Assembly: GCF_029227915.1 (NCBI RefSeq)
Contig: NC_079883.1
Location: 682,001 to 746,000 of the forward strand
DNA from: Hydractinia symbiolongicarpus
Taxonomy: Eukaryota > Cnidaria > Hydrozoa > Anthoathecata > Hydractiniidae
Direction of reading: 5' to 3'
Length of the DNA: 64,000 nt
In this document: positions 1 to 14,143 of the stretch, piece by piece
Layout: each line of letters starts with the position of its first letter
How positions within the stretch are numbered: the first letter of the stretch is position 1
Position numbers and translations under genes: made by a program
The notes under the pieces: model-generated
Told to the model about the DNA's origin: nothing
What the model saw: only the letters and a program-made list of their open reading frames with translations
Databases searched by the model: none

Positions 1-3000
1 ATCGCCGGCAAACGAAAACCTGCTATTTTCCGTAAATCCCGTGCTTGGCCCGTATAGTCGAGTATATACAAAGAAAGTATCCTGTGAGTAAACTCATTTC
101 CAGAACGATTTTTTAAATTATCTTTTCACCACTAAAACGCATGAGACTTGCAATTTTCAAAAATTTTTTCATTTTTGATGAAACGCTGAATAAAAGAAGT
201 TTAATCGCCGGCAAACGAAAACCCGCGATTTCCCGTAAATCCCGTGCTTGGCCCGTATAATCGAGTATATACAAAGAAAGTATTCTGTGAGTAAACTCAT
301 TTCCAGAACGATTTTTTAAATTATCTTTTCACCACTAAAACGCATGAGACTTGCAGTTTTCAAAAATGTTTTCATTTTTGATGAGACGCTAAATAAAAGA
401 AGTTTAATCGCCGGCAAACGAAAACCCGCGATTTCCCGTAAATCCCGTACTTGGCCCGTATAATCGAGTATATACAAAGAAAGTATCCTCTGAGTAAACT
501 CATTTCCAGAACGATTTTTTAAATTATCTTTTCACCACTAAAACGCATGAGACTTGTAGTTTTCAAAAATGTTTTCACTTTTGATGAGACGCAGAATAAA
601 AGATGTTTAATCGCCGGCAAACGAAAACCCGCGATTTCCCGTAAATCCCGGACTCTGCCCGTATAGTCAAAAGTATACAAAGAAAATACCCAGGGAGTAA
701 ACTCATTTCAAGAACGATTTTTTAAATTATCTTTTCACTACTAAAACGCACGAGACTTGTAGTTTTCAAAAATGTTTTCATTTTTGATGAGACGCTGAAT
801 AAAAGAAGTTTAATCGCCGACAAACGAAAACCCGCGAATTCCCGTAAATCCCGGACTCGGCCCGTATAGTGAAAAGTATACAAAGAAAATACCCAGGGAG
901 TAAACTCATTTCCAGAACGATTTTTTAAATTATCTTTTCACCACTAAAACGCATGAGACTTGTAGTTTTCAAAAATGTTTTCACTTTTGATGAGACGCAG
1001 AATAAAAGATGTTTAATCGCCGGCAAACGAAAACCCGCGATTTCCCGTAAATCCCGGACTCGGCCCGTATAGTCAAAAGTATACAAAGAAAGTACCCAGG
1101 GAATAAACTCATTTCCCAAACGATTTTTTAAATTATTTTTTTACCACTAAAACGCAAGAGACTTGTAGTTTTCAAAAATGTTTTCACTTTTGATGAGACG
1201 CTGAATAAAAGAAGTTTAATCGCCAGCAAACGAAAACCCGCGATTTCCTGTAAATCCCGGGCTTGGCCCGTATAGTCGAATGTATACAAAGAAAGTACCC
1301 TGAGAGTAAACTCATTTCCCGAACGATTTTTAAATTATCTTTTCACCACTAAAACGCATGAGACTTGTAGTTTTCAAAAATGCTTTCATTTTTGATGAGA
1401 CGCTGAATAAAAGAAGTTTAATCGCCGGCAAACGAAAACCCGCGAATTCCCGTAAATCCCGGACTCGGCCCGTATAGTCAAAAGTATACAAAGAAAATAC
1501 ACAGGGAGTAAACTCATTTCCCGAACGATTTTTTAAATTATTTTTTCACCACTAAAACGCATGAGACTTGTAGTTTTCAGGAATGTTTTCATTTTTAATG
1601 AGACGCTTAATAAAAGACGTTTAATCGCCGGCAAACGAAAACCCGCAATTTCCCGTAAATCCCGGGCTTGGCCCGTATAGTCGAATGTATACAAAGAAAG
1701 TACCCTGTGAGTAAACTCATTTCTCGAACGATTTTTTAAATTATTTTTTCACCACTAAAACGCATGAGACTTGTAGTTTTTAAATATGTTTTCATTTTTG
1801 ATGAGACGCGAAATAAAAGAAGTTTAATCGCCAGCAAACGAAAACCCGCGATTTCCTGTAAATCCCGGGCTTGGCCCGTATAGTCGAATGTATACAAAGA
1901 AAGTACCCTGAGAGTAAACTCATTTCCCGAACGATTTTTAAATTATCTTTTCACCACTAAAACGCATGAGACTTGTAGTTTTCAAAAATGCTTTCATTTT
2001 TGATGAGACGCTGAATAAAAAAGTTTAATCGCCGGCAAACGAAAACCCGCGAATTCCCGTAAATCCCGGACTCGGCCCGTATAGTCAAAAGTATACAAAG
2101 AAAATACACAGGGAGTAAACTCATTTCCCGAACGATTTTTTAAATTATTTTTTCACCACTAAAACGCATGAGACTTGTAGTTTTTAAATATGTTTTCATT
2201 TTTGATGAGACGCGAAATAAAAGAAGTTTAATCGCCGGCAAACGAAAACCCGCGATTTCCCGTAAATCCCGGACTCGGCCCGTATAGTCGAGTATATACA
2301 AAGAAAGTACCCTGCGAGTAAACTCATTTCCAGAACCATTTTTTAAGTTATCTTTTCACCACTAAAACGCATGAGACTTGTAGTTTTCAAAAATGTTTTC
2401 ATTTTTGATGAGACGCGGAATAAAAGAAGTTTAATCGCCGGCAAACGAAAACCCGCGAAATCCCGTAAATCCCGGACTCGGCCCGTATAGTCAAATGTAT
2501 ACAAAGAAAATACCCAGGGAGTAAACTCATTTCCAGAACGATTTTTTAAATTATCTTTTTACCACTAAAACGCATGAGACTTGTAGTTTTCAAAAATGTT
2601 TTCATTTATGATGAGACGCCGCATAAAAGATGTTTAATTGCCGGCAAACGAAAACCCGCGATTTCCCTGAAATCCCGGATTCGGCCCGTATAGTCAAAAG
2701 TATACAAATAAAGTACCCATGGAGTAAACTCATTTCCTGAACGATTTGTTAAATTATCTTTTCACCACTAAAACGCATGGGACTTGTAGTCTTTAAAAAT
2801 GTTTTCATTTTTGATGACACGCTGAATAGAAGAAGTTTAATCGCCGGCAAACGAAAACCCGCGATTTCCCGTAAATCCCGTGCTTGGCTCGTATAGTCGA
2901 AGGTATACAAAGAAAGTACCCTGTGAGTAAACTCATTTCCCGAACGATTTTTTAAATTATTTTTTCACCACTAAAACGCATAAGACTTGTAGTTTTCAAA

Positions 3001-3801
3001 AATGTTTTCATTTTTGATGAGACGCTGAATAAAAGAAGTTTAATCTCCGGCAAACGAAAACCCGCGATTTCCCGTAAATCCCGTGCTTGGCCCGTATAAT
3101 CGAGTATATACAAAAAAAGTACCCTGTGAGTAAACTCATTTCCAGAACGATTTTTTAAATTATCTTTTCACCACTAAAACGCATGGGACTTGTAGTTTTC
3201 AAAAATGTTTTCATTTTTGATGAAACGCGGAATAAAAGAAGTTTAATCGCCGGCAAACGAAAACCTGCTATTTTCCGTAAATCCCGTGCTTGGCCCGTAT
3301 AGTCGAGTATATACAAAGAAAGTATCCTGTGAGTAAACTCATTTCCAGAACGATTTTTTAAATTATCTTTTCACCACTAAAACGCATGAGACTTGCAGTT
3401 TTCAAAAATTTTTTCATTCTTGATGAAACGCTGAATAAAAGAAGTTTAATCGCCGGCAAACGAAAACCCGCGATTTCCCGTTAATCCCGTGCTTGGCCCG
3501 TATAATCGAGTATATACAAAGAAAGTATTCTGTGAGTAAACTCATTTCCAGAACGATTTTTTAAATTATCTTTTCACCACTAAAACGCATGAGACTTGCA
3601 GTTTTCAAAAATGTTTTCATTTTTGATGAGACGCTAAATAAAAGAAGTTTAATCGCCGGCAAACGAAAACCCGCGATTTCCCGTAAATCCCGTACTTGGC
3701 CCGTATAATCGAGTATATACAAAGAAAGTATCCTCTGAGTAAACTCATTTCCAGAACGATTTTTTAAATTATCTTTTCACCACTAAAACGCATGAGACTT
3801 G
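1..3801. repeat. 16-unit-spaced duplication (1-556 and 3,246-3,801)
   Basis: The sequence from base 1 recurs at 3,246, with shared rare variants such as CCTGCTATTTTCC and TATCCTCTGAG. The offset of 3,245 bp is 16 units minus 3, explained by 1-bp losses near 1,326, 1,936 and 2,019. Only a few mismatches are visible over 556 bp, and the match ends at 557/3,802 (T versus C). The left end is cut by the window, so the true block is longer. Units between the copies are more diverse. Confidence 0.85.
62..69. other. GTATATAC palindrome, marker of the TCGAG unit class
   Basis: Two main versions exist of the stretch after CCCGTATAGT. One is CGAGTATATAC, with an 8-bp palindrome. The other is CAAAAGTATAC, with a 6-bp palindrome. 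The first is common in 1-18 kb, absent from about 18-42 kb as far as I could see, and reappears in scattered units from 42.6 kb on. This makes it a useful class marker; no regulatory role is implied. Confidence 0.7.
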
Positions 3802-6640
3802 CAGTTTTCAAAAATGTTTTCATTTTTGATGAGACGCTAAATAAAAGAAGTTTAATCGCCGGCAAACGAAAACCCGCGATTTCCCGTAAATCCCGTGCTT
3901 GGCCCGTATAGTCAAAAGTATACAAAGAAAATACCCAGGGAGTAAACTCATTTCCCGAACGATATTTTAAATTATTTTTTCACCACTAAAACGCAAGAGA
4001 CTTGTAGTTTTCAAAAATATTTTCATTTTTGATGAGACGCTGAATAAAAGAAGTTTAATCGCCGGCAAACGAAAACCCGCGATTTCCCGTAAATCCCGTG
4101 CTTGGCCCGTATAGTCGAGTATATACAAAGAAAGTACCCTGTGAGTAAACTCATTTCCAGAACGATTTTTTAAATTATCTTTTCACCACTAAAACGCATG
4201 AGACATGTAGTTTTCAAAAATGCTTTCATTTTTGATGAGACGCTGAATAAAAGAAGTTTAATCGCCGGCAAACGAAAACCCGCGAATTCCCGTAAATCCC
4301 GGACTCGGCCCGTATAGTCAAAAGTATACAAAGAAAATAAACAGGGAGTAAACTCATTTCCCGAACGATATTTTAAATTATTTTTGCACCACTAAAACGC
4401 ATGAGACTTGCAGTTTTCAAAAATGTTTTCATTTTTGATGAGACGCTAAATAAAAGAAGTTTAATCGCCGGCAAACGAAAACCCGCGATTTCCCGTAAAT
4501 CCCGTGCTTGGCCCGTATAGTCAAAAGTATACAAAGAAAATACCCAGGGAGTAAACTCATTTCCCGAACGATATTTTAAATTATTTTTTCACCACTAAAA
4601 CGCAAGAGACTTGTAGTTTTCAAAAATATTTTCATTTTTGATGAGACGCTGAATAAAAGAAGTTTAATCGCCGGCAAACGAAAACCCGCGATTTCCCGTA
4701 AATCCCGTGCTTGGCCCGTATAGTCGAGTATATACTAAGAAAGTACCCTGTGAGTAAACTCATTTCCAGAACGATTTTTTAAATTATCTTTTCACCACTA
4801 AAACGCATGAGACATGTAGTTTTCAAAAATGCTTTCATTTTTGATGAGACGCTGAAGAAAAGAAGTTTAATCGCCGGCAAACGAAAACCCGCGAATTCCC
4901 GTAAATCCCGGACTCGGCCCGTATAGTCAAAAGTATACAAAGAAAATACACAGGGAGTAAACTCATTTCCCGAACGATTTTTTAAATTATTTTTTCACTA
5001 CTAAAACGCATGAGACTTGTAGTTTTCAGGAATGTTTTCAGTTTTAATGAGACGCTTAATGAAAGAAGTTTAATCGCCGGCAAACGAAAACCCGCGATTT
5101 CCCGTAAATCCCGGGCTTGGCCCTTATAGTCGAATGTATACAAAGAAAGTACCCTGTGAGTAAACTCATTTCTCGAACGATTTTTTAAATTATTTTTTCA
5201 CTACTAAAACGATTGAGACTTGCAGTTTTCAAAAATGTTTTCATTTTTGATGAGACGCTAAATAAAAGAAGTTTAATCGCCGGCAAACGAAAACCCGCGA
5301 TTTCCCGTGAATCCCGTGCTTGGCCCGTATAGTCAAAAGTATACAAAGAAAATACCCAGGGAGTAAACTCATTTCCCGAACGATATTTTAAATTATTTTT
5401 TCACCACTAAAACGCAAGAGACTTGTAGTTTTCAAAAATATTTTCATTTTTGATGAGACGCTGAATAAAAGAAGTTTAATCGCCGGCAAACGAAAACCCG
5501 CGATTTCCCGTAAATCCCGTGTTTGGCCCGTATAGTCGAGTATATACAAAGAAAGTACCCTGTGAGTAAACTCATTTCCAGAACGATTTTTTAAATTATC
5601 TTTTCACCACTAAAACGCATGAGACATGTAGTTTTCAAAAATGCTTTCATTTTTGATGAGACGCTGAATAAAAGAAGTTTAATCGCCGGCAAACGAAAAC
5701 CCGCGAATTCCCGTAAATCCCGGACTCGGCCCGTATAGTCAAAAGTATACAAAGAAAATACACAGGGAGTAAACTCATTTCCCGAACGATTTTTTAAATT
5801 ATTTTTTCACTACTAAAACGCATGAGACTTGTAGTTTTCAGGAATGTTTTCAGTTTTAATGAGACGCTTAATGAAAGAAGTTTAATCGCCGGCAAACGAA
5901 AACCCGCGATTTCCCGTAAATCCCGGGCTTGGCCCTTATAGTCGAATGTATACAAAGAAAGTACCCTGTGAGTAAACTCATTTCTCGAACGATTTTTTAA
6001 ATTATTTTTTCACCACTAAAACGCATGAGACTTGCAGTTTTCAAAAATGTTTTCATTTTTGATGAGACGCTAAATAAAAGAAGTTTAATCGCCGGCAAAC
6101 GAAAACCCGCGATTTCCCGTAAATCCCGTGCTTGGCCCGTATATTCAAAAGTATACAAAGAAAATACCCAGGGAGTAAACTCATTTCCCGAACGATATTT
6201 TAAATTATTTTTTCACCACTAAAACGCAAGAGACTTGTAGTTTTCAAAAATATTTTCATTTTTGATGAGACGCTGAATAAAAGAAGTTTAATCGCCGGCA
6301 AACGAAAACCCGCGATTTCCCGTAAATCCCGTGCTTGGCCCGTATAGTCGAGTATATACAAAGAAAGTACCCTGTGAGTAAACTCATTTCCAGAACGATT
6401 TTTTAAATTATCTTTTCACCACTAAAACGCATGAGACATGTAGTTTTCAAAAATGCTTTCATTTTTGATGAGACGCTGAATAAAAGAAGTTTAATCGCCG
6501 GCAAACGAAAACCCGCGAATTCCCGTAAATCCCGGGCTTGGCCCTTATAGTCGAATGTATACAAAGAAAGTACCCTGTGAGTAAACTCATTTCTCGAACG
6601 ATTTTTTAAATTATTTTTTCACCACTAAAACGCATGAGAC
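3790..6640. repeat. Compact 3- to 4-unit higher-order repeat (609/812 bp)
   Basis: The rare variant CGATATTTTAAA recurs at 3,961, 4,570, 5,382 and 6,194, and GACATGTAG recurs at 4,202, 4,811, 5,623 and 6,435. Spacings are 609, 812 and 812 bp, meaning 3, 4 and 4 units. The order inside a cycle is: CTTGCAG unit, CGCAAGAGAC unit, GACATGTAG unit, then (in the 4-unit version) a CAGGAATG unit. Gaining or losing a whole unit between cycles is a typical unequal-exchange signature. The edges are approximate. Confidence 0.85.
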
Positions 6641-7040
6641 TTGTAGTTTTCAAAAATGTTTTCATTTTTGATGAGACGCTGAATAAAAGAAGTTTAATCT
6701 CCGGCAAACGAAAACCCGCGATTTCCCGTAAATCCCGTGCTTGGCCCGTATAATCGAGTATATACAAAGAAAGTACCCTGTGAGTAAACTCATTTCCAGA
6801 ACGATTTTTTAAATTATCTTTTCACCACTAAAACGCATGAGACTTGTAGTTTTCAAAAATGTTTTCATTTTTGATGAGACGCGGAATAAAAGAAGTTTAA
6901 TCGCCGGCAAACGAAAACCTGCGATTTTCCGTAAATCCCGTGCTTGGCACGTATAGTCGAGTATATACAAAGAAAGTATCCTGTGAGTAAACTCATTTCC
7001 AGAACGATTTTTTAAATTATCTTTTCACCACTAAAACGCA

Positions 7041-10000
7041 TGAGACTTGCAGTTTTCAAAAATGTTTTCATTTCTGATGAGACGCTGAATAAAAGAAGTT
7101 TAATCGCCGGCAAACGAAAACCCGCGATTTCCCGTAAATCCCGTGCTTGGCCCGTATAATCGAGTATATACAAAGAAAGTATCCTGTGAGTAAACTCATT
7201 TCCAGAACGATTTTTTAAATTATCTTTTCACCACTAAAACGCATGAGACTTGCAGTTTTCAAAAATGTTTTCATTTTTTATGAGACGCTAAATAAAAGAA
7301 GTTTAATCGCCGGCAAACGAAAACCCGCGATTTCCCGTAAATCCCGTGCTTGGCCCGTATAGTCAAAAGTATGCAAAGAAAATACCCAGGGAGTAAACTC
7401 ATTTCCCGAACGATATTTTAAATTATTTTTTCACCACTAAAACGCAAGAGACTTGCAGTTTTCAAAAATATATTCATTTTTGATGAGACGCTGAATAAAA
7501 GAAGTTTAATCGCCGGCAAACGAAAACCCGCGATTTCCCGTAAATCCCGTGCTTGGCCCGTATAGTCAAAAGTTTACAAAAAAAATACCCAGGGAGTAAA
7601 CTCATTTCCCGAACGATATTTTAAATTATTTTTGCACCACTAAAACGCAAGAGACTTGTAGTTTTCAAAAATATTTTCATTTTTGATGAGACGCTGAATA
7701 AAAGAAGTTTAATCGCCGGCAAACGAAAACCCGCGATTTCCCGTAAAACCCGTGCTTGGCCCGTATAGTCGAGTATATACAAAGAAAGTACCCTGTGAGT
7801 AAACTCATTTCCAGAACGATTTTTTAAATTATCTTTTCACCACTAAAACGCATGAGACATGTAGTTTTCAAAAATGCTTTCATTTTTGATGAGACGCTGA
7901 ATAAAAGAAGTTTAATCGCCGGCAAACGAAACCCGCGAATTCCCGTAAATCCCGGACTCGGCCCGTATAGTCAAAAGTATACAAAGAAAATACACAGGGA
8001 GTAAACTCATTTCCCGAACGATTTTTTAAATGATTTTTTCACCACTAAAACGCATGAGACTTGTAGTTTTCAGGAATGTTTTCAGTTTTAATGAGACGCT
8101 TAATGAAAGAAGTTTAATCGCCGGCAAACGAAAACCCGCGATTTCCCGTAAATCCCGGGCTTGGCCCTTATAGTCGAATGTATACAAAGAAAGTACCCTG
8201 TTAGTAAACTCATTTCCCGAACGATTTTTTAAATTATTTTTTCACCACTAAAACGCATGAGACATGTAGTTTTCAAAAATGCTTTCATTTTTGATGAGAC
8301 GCTGAATAAAAGAAGTTTAATCGCCGGCAAACGAAAACCCGCGAATTCCCGTAAATCCCGGTCTCGGCCCGTATAGTCAAAAGTATACAAAGAAAATACA
8401 CAGGGAGTGAACTCATTTCCCGAACGATTTTTTAAATGATTTTTTCACCACTAAAACGCATGAGACTTGTAGTTTTCAGGAATGTTTTCAGTTTTAATGA
8501 GATGCTTAATGAAAGAAGTTTAATCGCCGGCAAACGAAAACCCGCGATTTCCCGTAAATCCCCGGCTTGGCCCTTATAGTCGAATGTATACAAAGAAAGT
8601 ACCCTGTGAGTAAACTCATTTCTCGAACGATTTCTTAAATTATTTTTTCACCACTAAAACGCATGAGACTTGTAGTTTTCAAATATGTTTTCATTTTTGA
8701 TGAGACGCGAAATAAAAGAAGTTTAATCGCCGGCAAACGAAAACCCGCGATTTCCCGTAAATCCCGGATTCGGCCCGTATAGTCAAAAGTATACAAATAA
8801 AGTACCCAGGGAGTAAACTCATTTCCCGAACGATTTTTTAAATTATCTTTTCACCACTAAAACGCATGGGACTTTTAGTTTTTAAAAATGTTTTCATTTT
8901 TGATGACACGCTGAATAGAAGAAGTTTAATGGCCGGCAAACGAAAACCCGCGATTTCCCGTAAATCCCGTGCTTGGCCCGTATAGTCGAATGTATACAAA
9001 GAAAGTACCCTGTGAGTAAACTCATTTCTTGAACGATTTTTTAAATTATTTTTTCACCACTAAAACGCATAAGACTTGTAGTTTTCAAAAATGTTTTCAT
9101 TTTTGTTGAGACGCTGAATAAAAGAAGTTTAATCTCCGGCAAACGAAAACCCGCGATTTCCCGTAAATCCCGTGCTTGGCCCGTATAGTCGAGTATATAC
9201 AAAGAAAGTACCCTGTGAGTAAACTCATTTCCAGAACGATTTTTTAAATTATCTTTTCACCACTAAAACGCATGAGACTTGTAGTTTTCAAAAGTGTTTT
9301 CATTTTTGATGAGACGCTGAATAAAAGAAGTTTAATCGCCGGTAAATGAAAACCTGCGATTTCCCGTAAATCCCGCGATTGGCCCGTATAGTCGAGTATA
9401 TACAAAGAAAGTAACCTGTGAGTAAACTCCTTTCCAGAACGATTTTTTATATTATCTTTTCACCACTAAAACGCATGAGACTTGTAGTTTTCAAAAGTGT
9501 TTTCATTTTTGATGAGACGCTGAATAAAAGAAGTTTAATCGCCGGTAAATGAAAACCTGCGATTTCCCGTAAATCCCGCGATTGGCCCGTATTGTCGAGT
9601 ATATACAAAGAAAGTACCCTGTGAGTAAACTCCTTTCCAGAACGATTTTTTATATTATCTTTTCACCACTAAAACGCATGAGACTTGTAGTTTTCAAAAA
9701 TGTTTTCATTTTTGATGAGATGCGGAATAAAAGAAGTTTAATCGCCGGCAAACGAACACCCGCGATTTCCCGTAAATCCCGGACTCGGCCCGTATAGTCA
9801 AAAGTATACAAAGAAAATACCCAGGGGGGAAACTCATTTCCCGAACGATTTTTTAAATTATTTTTTCACCACTAAAACGTATGAGACTTGTAGTTTCCAA
9901 AAATGTTTTCATTTTTGATGAGACGCTGAATAAAAGAAGTTTAATCGCCGGCAAACGAAAACCCGCGATTTTCCGTAAATCCCGGGCTCGGCCCGTATAG

Positions 10001-10287
10001 TCAAAAGTATACAAAGAAAGTACCCTGCGAGTAAACTCATTTCCAGAACGATTTTTTAAATTATCTTTTCACCACTAAAACGCACGAGACTTGTAGTTTT
10101 CAAAAATGTTTCCATTTTTGATAAGACGCTGAATAAAGGAAGTTTAATCGCCGGCAAGCGAAAACCCGCGATTTCCCGTAAATCCCGGACTCGGCCCGTA
10201 TAGTCAAAAGTATACAAAGAAAGTACCCTGCGAGTAAACTCATTTCCAGAACGATTTTTTAAATTATCTTTTCACCACTAAAACGCA
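7041..10287. repeat. Tandem block duplication, first copy (16 units)
   Basis: This block is followed directly by its duplicate, which begins at 10,288. Shared rare markers include CATTTCTGATGAG (7,070s and 10,310s), GTATGCAAAG (7,369 and 10,616) and a 1-bp loss in CGAAACCCGCG (about 7,928 and 11,175). The left part is offset by 3,247 bp, 16 units minus 1. The right part, from about 8,261, is offset by 3,856 bp, 19 units minus 1. The first copy ends where the second starts, so the duplication is head-to-tail. Confidence 0.88.
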
Positions 10288-13200
10288 TGAGACTTGCAGT
10301 TTTCAAAAATGTTTTCATTTCTGATGAGACGCTGAATAAAAGAAGTTTAATCGCCGGCAAACGAAAACCCGCGATTTCCCGTAAATCCCGTGCTTGGCCC
10401 GTATAATCGAGTATATACAAAGAAAGTATCCTGTGAGTAAACTCATTTCCAGAACGATTTTTTAAATTATCTTTTCACCACTAAAACGCATGAGACTTGC
10501 AGTTTTCAAAAATGTTTTCATTTTTTATGAGACGCTAAATAAAAGAAGTTTAATCGCCGGCAAACGAAAACCCGCGATTTCCCGTAAATCCCGTGCTTGG
10601 CCCGTATAGTCAAAAGTATGCAAAGAAAATACCCAGGGAGTAAACTCATTTCCCGAACGATATTTTAAATTATTTTTTCACCACTAAAACGCAAGAGACT
10701 TGCAGTTTTCAAAAATATATTCATTTTTGATGAGACGCTGAATAAAAGAAGTTTAATCGCCGGCAAACGAAAACCCGCGATTTCCCGTAAATCCCGTGCT
10801 TGGCCCGTATAGTCAAAAGTTTACAAAAAAAATACCCAGGGAGTAAACTCATTTCCCGAACGATATTTTAAATTATTTTTGCACCACTAAAACGCAAGAG
10901 ACTTGTAGTTTTCAAAAATATTTTCATTTTTGATGAGACGCTGAATAAAAGAAGTTTAATCGCCGGCAAACGAAAACCCGCGATTTCCCGTAAAACCCGT
11001 GCTTGGCCCGTATAGTCGAGTATATACAAAGAAAGTACCCTGTGAGTAAACTCATTTCCAGAACGATTTTTTAAATTATCTTTTCACCACTAAAACGCAT
11101 GAGACATGTAGTTTTCAAAAATGCTTTCATTTTTGATGAGACGCTGAATAAAAGAAGTTTAATCGCCGGCAAACGAAACCCGCGAATTCCCGTAAATCCC
11201 GGACTCGGCCCGTATAGTCAAAAGTATACAAAGAAAATACACAGGGAGTAAACTCATTTCCCGAACGATTTTTTAAATGATTTTTTCACCACTAAAACGC
11301 ATGAGACTTGTAGTTTTCAGGAATGTTTTCAGTTTTAATGAGACGCTTAATGAAAGAAGTTTAATCGCCGGCAAACGAAAACCCGCGATTTCCCGTAAAT
11401 CCCGGGCTTGGCCCTTATAGTCGAATGTATACAAAGAAAGTACCCTGTTAGTAAATTCATTTCTCGAACGATTTTTTAAATTATTTTTTCACCACTAAAA
11501 CGCATGAGACTTGTAGTTTTCAAATATGTTTTCATTTTTGATGAGACGCGAAATAAAAGAAGTTTAATCGCCGGCAAACGAAAACCCGCGATTTCCCGTA
11601 AATCCCGGACTCGGCCCGTATAGTCGAGTATATACAAAGAAAGTACCCTGCGAGTAAACTCATTTCCAGAACGATTTTTTAAGTTATCTTTTCACCACTA
11701 AAACGCATGAGACTTGTAGTTTTTAAAAATGTTTTCATTTTTGATGAGACGCGGAATAAAAGAAGTTTAATCGCCGGCAAATGAAAACCCGCGAATTCCC
11801 GTAAATCCCGGACTCGGCCCGTGTAGTCAAATGTATACAAAGAAAATACCCAGGGAGTAAACTCATTTCCAGAACGATTTTTTAAATTATCTTTTCACCA
11901 CTAAAACGCATGAGACATGTAGTTTTCAAAAATGCTTTCATTTTTGATGAGACGCTGAATAAAAGGAGTTTAATCGCCGGCAAACGAAAACCCGCGAATT
12001 CCCGTAAATCCCGGACTCGGCCCGTATAGTCAAAAGTATACAAAGAAAATACACAGGGAGTAAACTCATTTCCCGAACGATTTTTTAAATGATTTTTTCA
12101 CCACTAAAACGCATGAGACATGTAGTTTTCAAAAATGCTTTCATTTTTGATGAGACGCTGAATAAAAGAAGTTTAATCGCCGGCAAACGAAAACCCGCGA
12201 ATTCCCGTAAATCCCGGTCTCGGCCCGTATAGTCAAAAGTATACAAAGAAAATACACAGGGAGTGAACTCATTTCCCGAACGATTTTTTAAATGATTTTT
12301 TCACCACTAAAACGCATGAGACTTGTAGTTTTCAGGAATGTTTTCAGTTTTAATGAGATGCTTAATGAAAGAAGTTTAATCGCCGGCAAACGAAAACCCG
12401 CGATTTCCCGTAAATCCCCGGCTTGGCCCTTATAGTCGAATGTATACAAAGAAAGTACCCTGTGAGTAAACTCATTTCTCGAACGATTTCTTAAATTATT
12501 TTTTCACCACTAAAACGCATGAGACTTGTAGTTTTCAAATATGTTTTCATTTTTGATGAGACGCGAAATAAAAGAAGTTTAATCGCCGGCAAACGAAAAC
12601 CCGCGATTTCCCGTAAATCCCGGATTCGGCCCGTATAGTCAAAAGTATACAAATAAAGTACCCAGGGAGTAAACTCATTTCCCGAACGATTTTTTAAATT
12701 ATCTTTTCACCACTAAAACGCATGGGACTTTTAGTTTTTAAAAATGTTTTCATTTTTGATGACACGCTGAATAGAAGAAGTTTAATGGCCGGCAAACGAA
12801 AACCCGCGATTTCCCGTAAATCCCGTGCTTGGCCCGTATAGTCGAATGTATACAAAGAAAGTACCCTGTGAGTAAACTCATTTCTTGAACGATTTTTTAA
12901 ATTATTTTTTCACCACTAAAACGCATAAGACTTGTAGTTTTCAAAAATGTTTTCATTTTTGTTGAGACGCTGAATAAAAGAAGTTTAATCTCCGGCAAAC
13001 GAAAACCCGCGATTTCCCGTAAATCCCGTGCTTGGCCCGTATAGTCGAGTATATACAAAGAAAGTACCCTGTGAGTAAACTCATTTCCAGAACGATTTTT
13101 TAAATTATCTTTTCACCACTAAAACGCATGAGACTTGTAGTTTTCAAAAGTGTTTTCATTTTTGATGAGACGCTGAATAAAAGAAGTTTAATCGCCGGTA

Positions 13201-14143
13201 AATGAAAACCTGCGATTTCCCGTAAATCCCGCGATTGGCCCGTATAGTCGAGTATATACAAAGAAAGTAACCTGTGAGTAAACTCCTTTCCAGAACGATT
13301 TTTTATATTATCTTTTCACCACTAAAACGCATGAGACTTGTAGTTTTCAAAAGTGTTTTCATTTTTGATGAGACGCTGAATAAAAGAAGTTTAATCGCCG
13401 GTAAATGAAAACCTGCGATTTCCCGTAAATCCCGCGATTGGCCCGTATTGTCGAGTATATACAAAGAAAGTACCCTGTGAGTAAACTCCTTTCCAGAACG
13501 ATTTTTTATATTATCTTTTCACCACTAAAACGCATGAGACTTGTAGTTTTCAAAAATGTTTTCATTTTTGATGAGATGCGGAATAAAAGAAGTTTAATCG
13601 CCGGCAAACGAACACCCGCGATTTCCCGTAAATCCCGGACTCGGCCCGTATAGTCAAAAGTATACAAAGAAAATACCCAGGGGGGAAACTCATTTCCCGA
13701 ACGATTTTTTAAATTATTTTTTCACCACTAAAACGTATGAGACTTGTAGTTTCCAAAAATGTTTTCATTTTTGATGAGACGCTGAATAAAAGAAGTTTAA
13801 TCGCCGGCAAACGAAAACCCGCGATTTTCCGTAAATCCCGGGCTCGGCCCGTATAGTCAAAAGTATACAAAGAAAGTACCCTGCGAGTAAACTCATTTCC
13901 AGAACGATTTTTTAAATTATCTTTTCACCACTAAAACGCACGAGACTTGTAGTTTTCAAAAATGTTTCCATTTTTGATAAGACGCTGAATAAAGGAAGTT
14001 TAATCGCCGGCAAGCGAAAACCCGCGATTTCCCGTAAATCCCGGACTCGGCCCGTATAGTCAAAAGTATACAAAGAAAGTACCCTGCGAGTAAACTCATT
14101 TCCAGAACGATTTTTTAAATTATCTTTTCACCACTAAAACGCA
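10288..14143. repeat. Tandem block duplication, second copy with three extra units
   Basis: Second copy of the preceding block. The offset jumps from 3,247 to 3,856 bp, a gain of 609 bp or exactly three units, between about 11.5 and 12.1 kb. Marker GACATGTAG at 8,261 pairs with 12,117. The distinctive segment with CGAACACCCGCG at about 9,755 pairs with about 13,610, and CCCAGGGGGGAAAC follows in both. The extra units resemble their neighbours and include two CGAATTCCCG/CACAGGGAG units, consistent with local unequal exchange after the duplication. Confidence 0.87.

Noticed and set aside
1320-2030. 1-bp losses in T6 and A-rich runs (about 1,326, 1,936 and 2,019) as meaningful variants
   Set aside because: Homopolymer-length changes can be sequencing or polishing errors. 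They are used only for phase accounting. Losses that recur in duplicated blocks, such as CGAAACCCGCG near 7,928 and 11,175, are more likely real.
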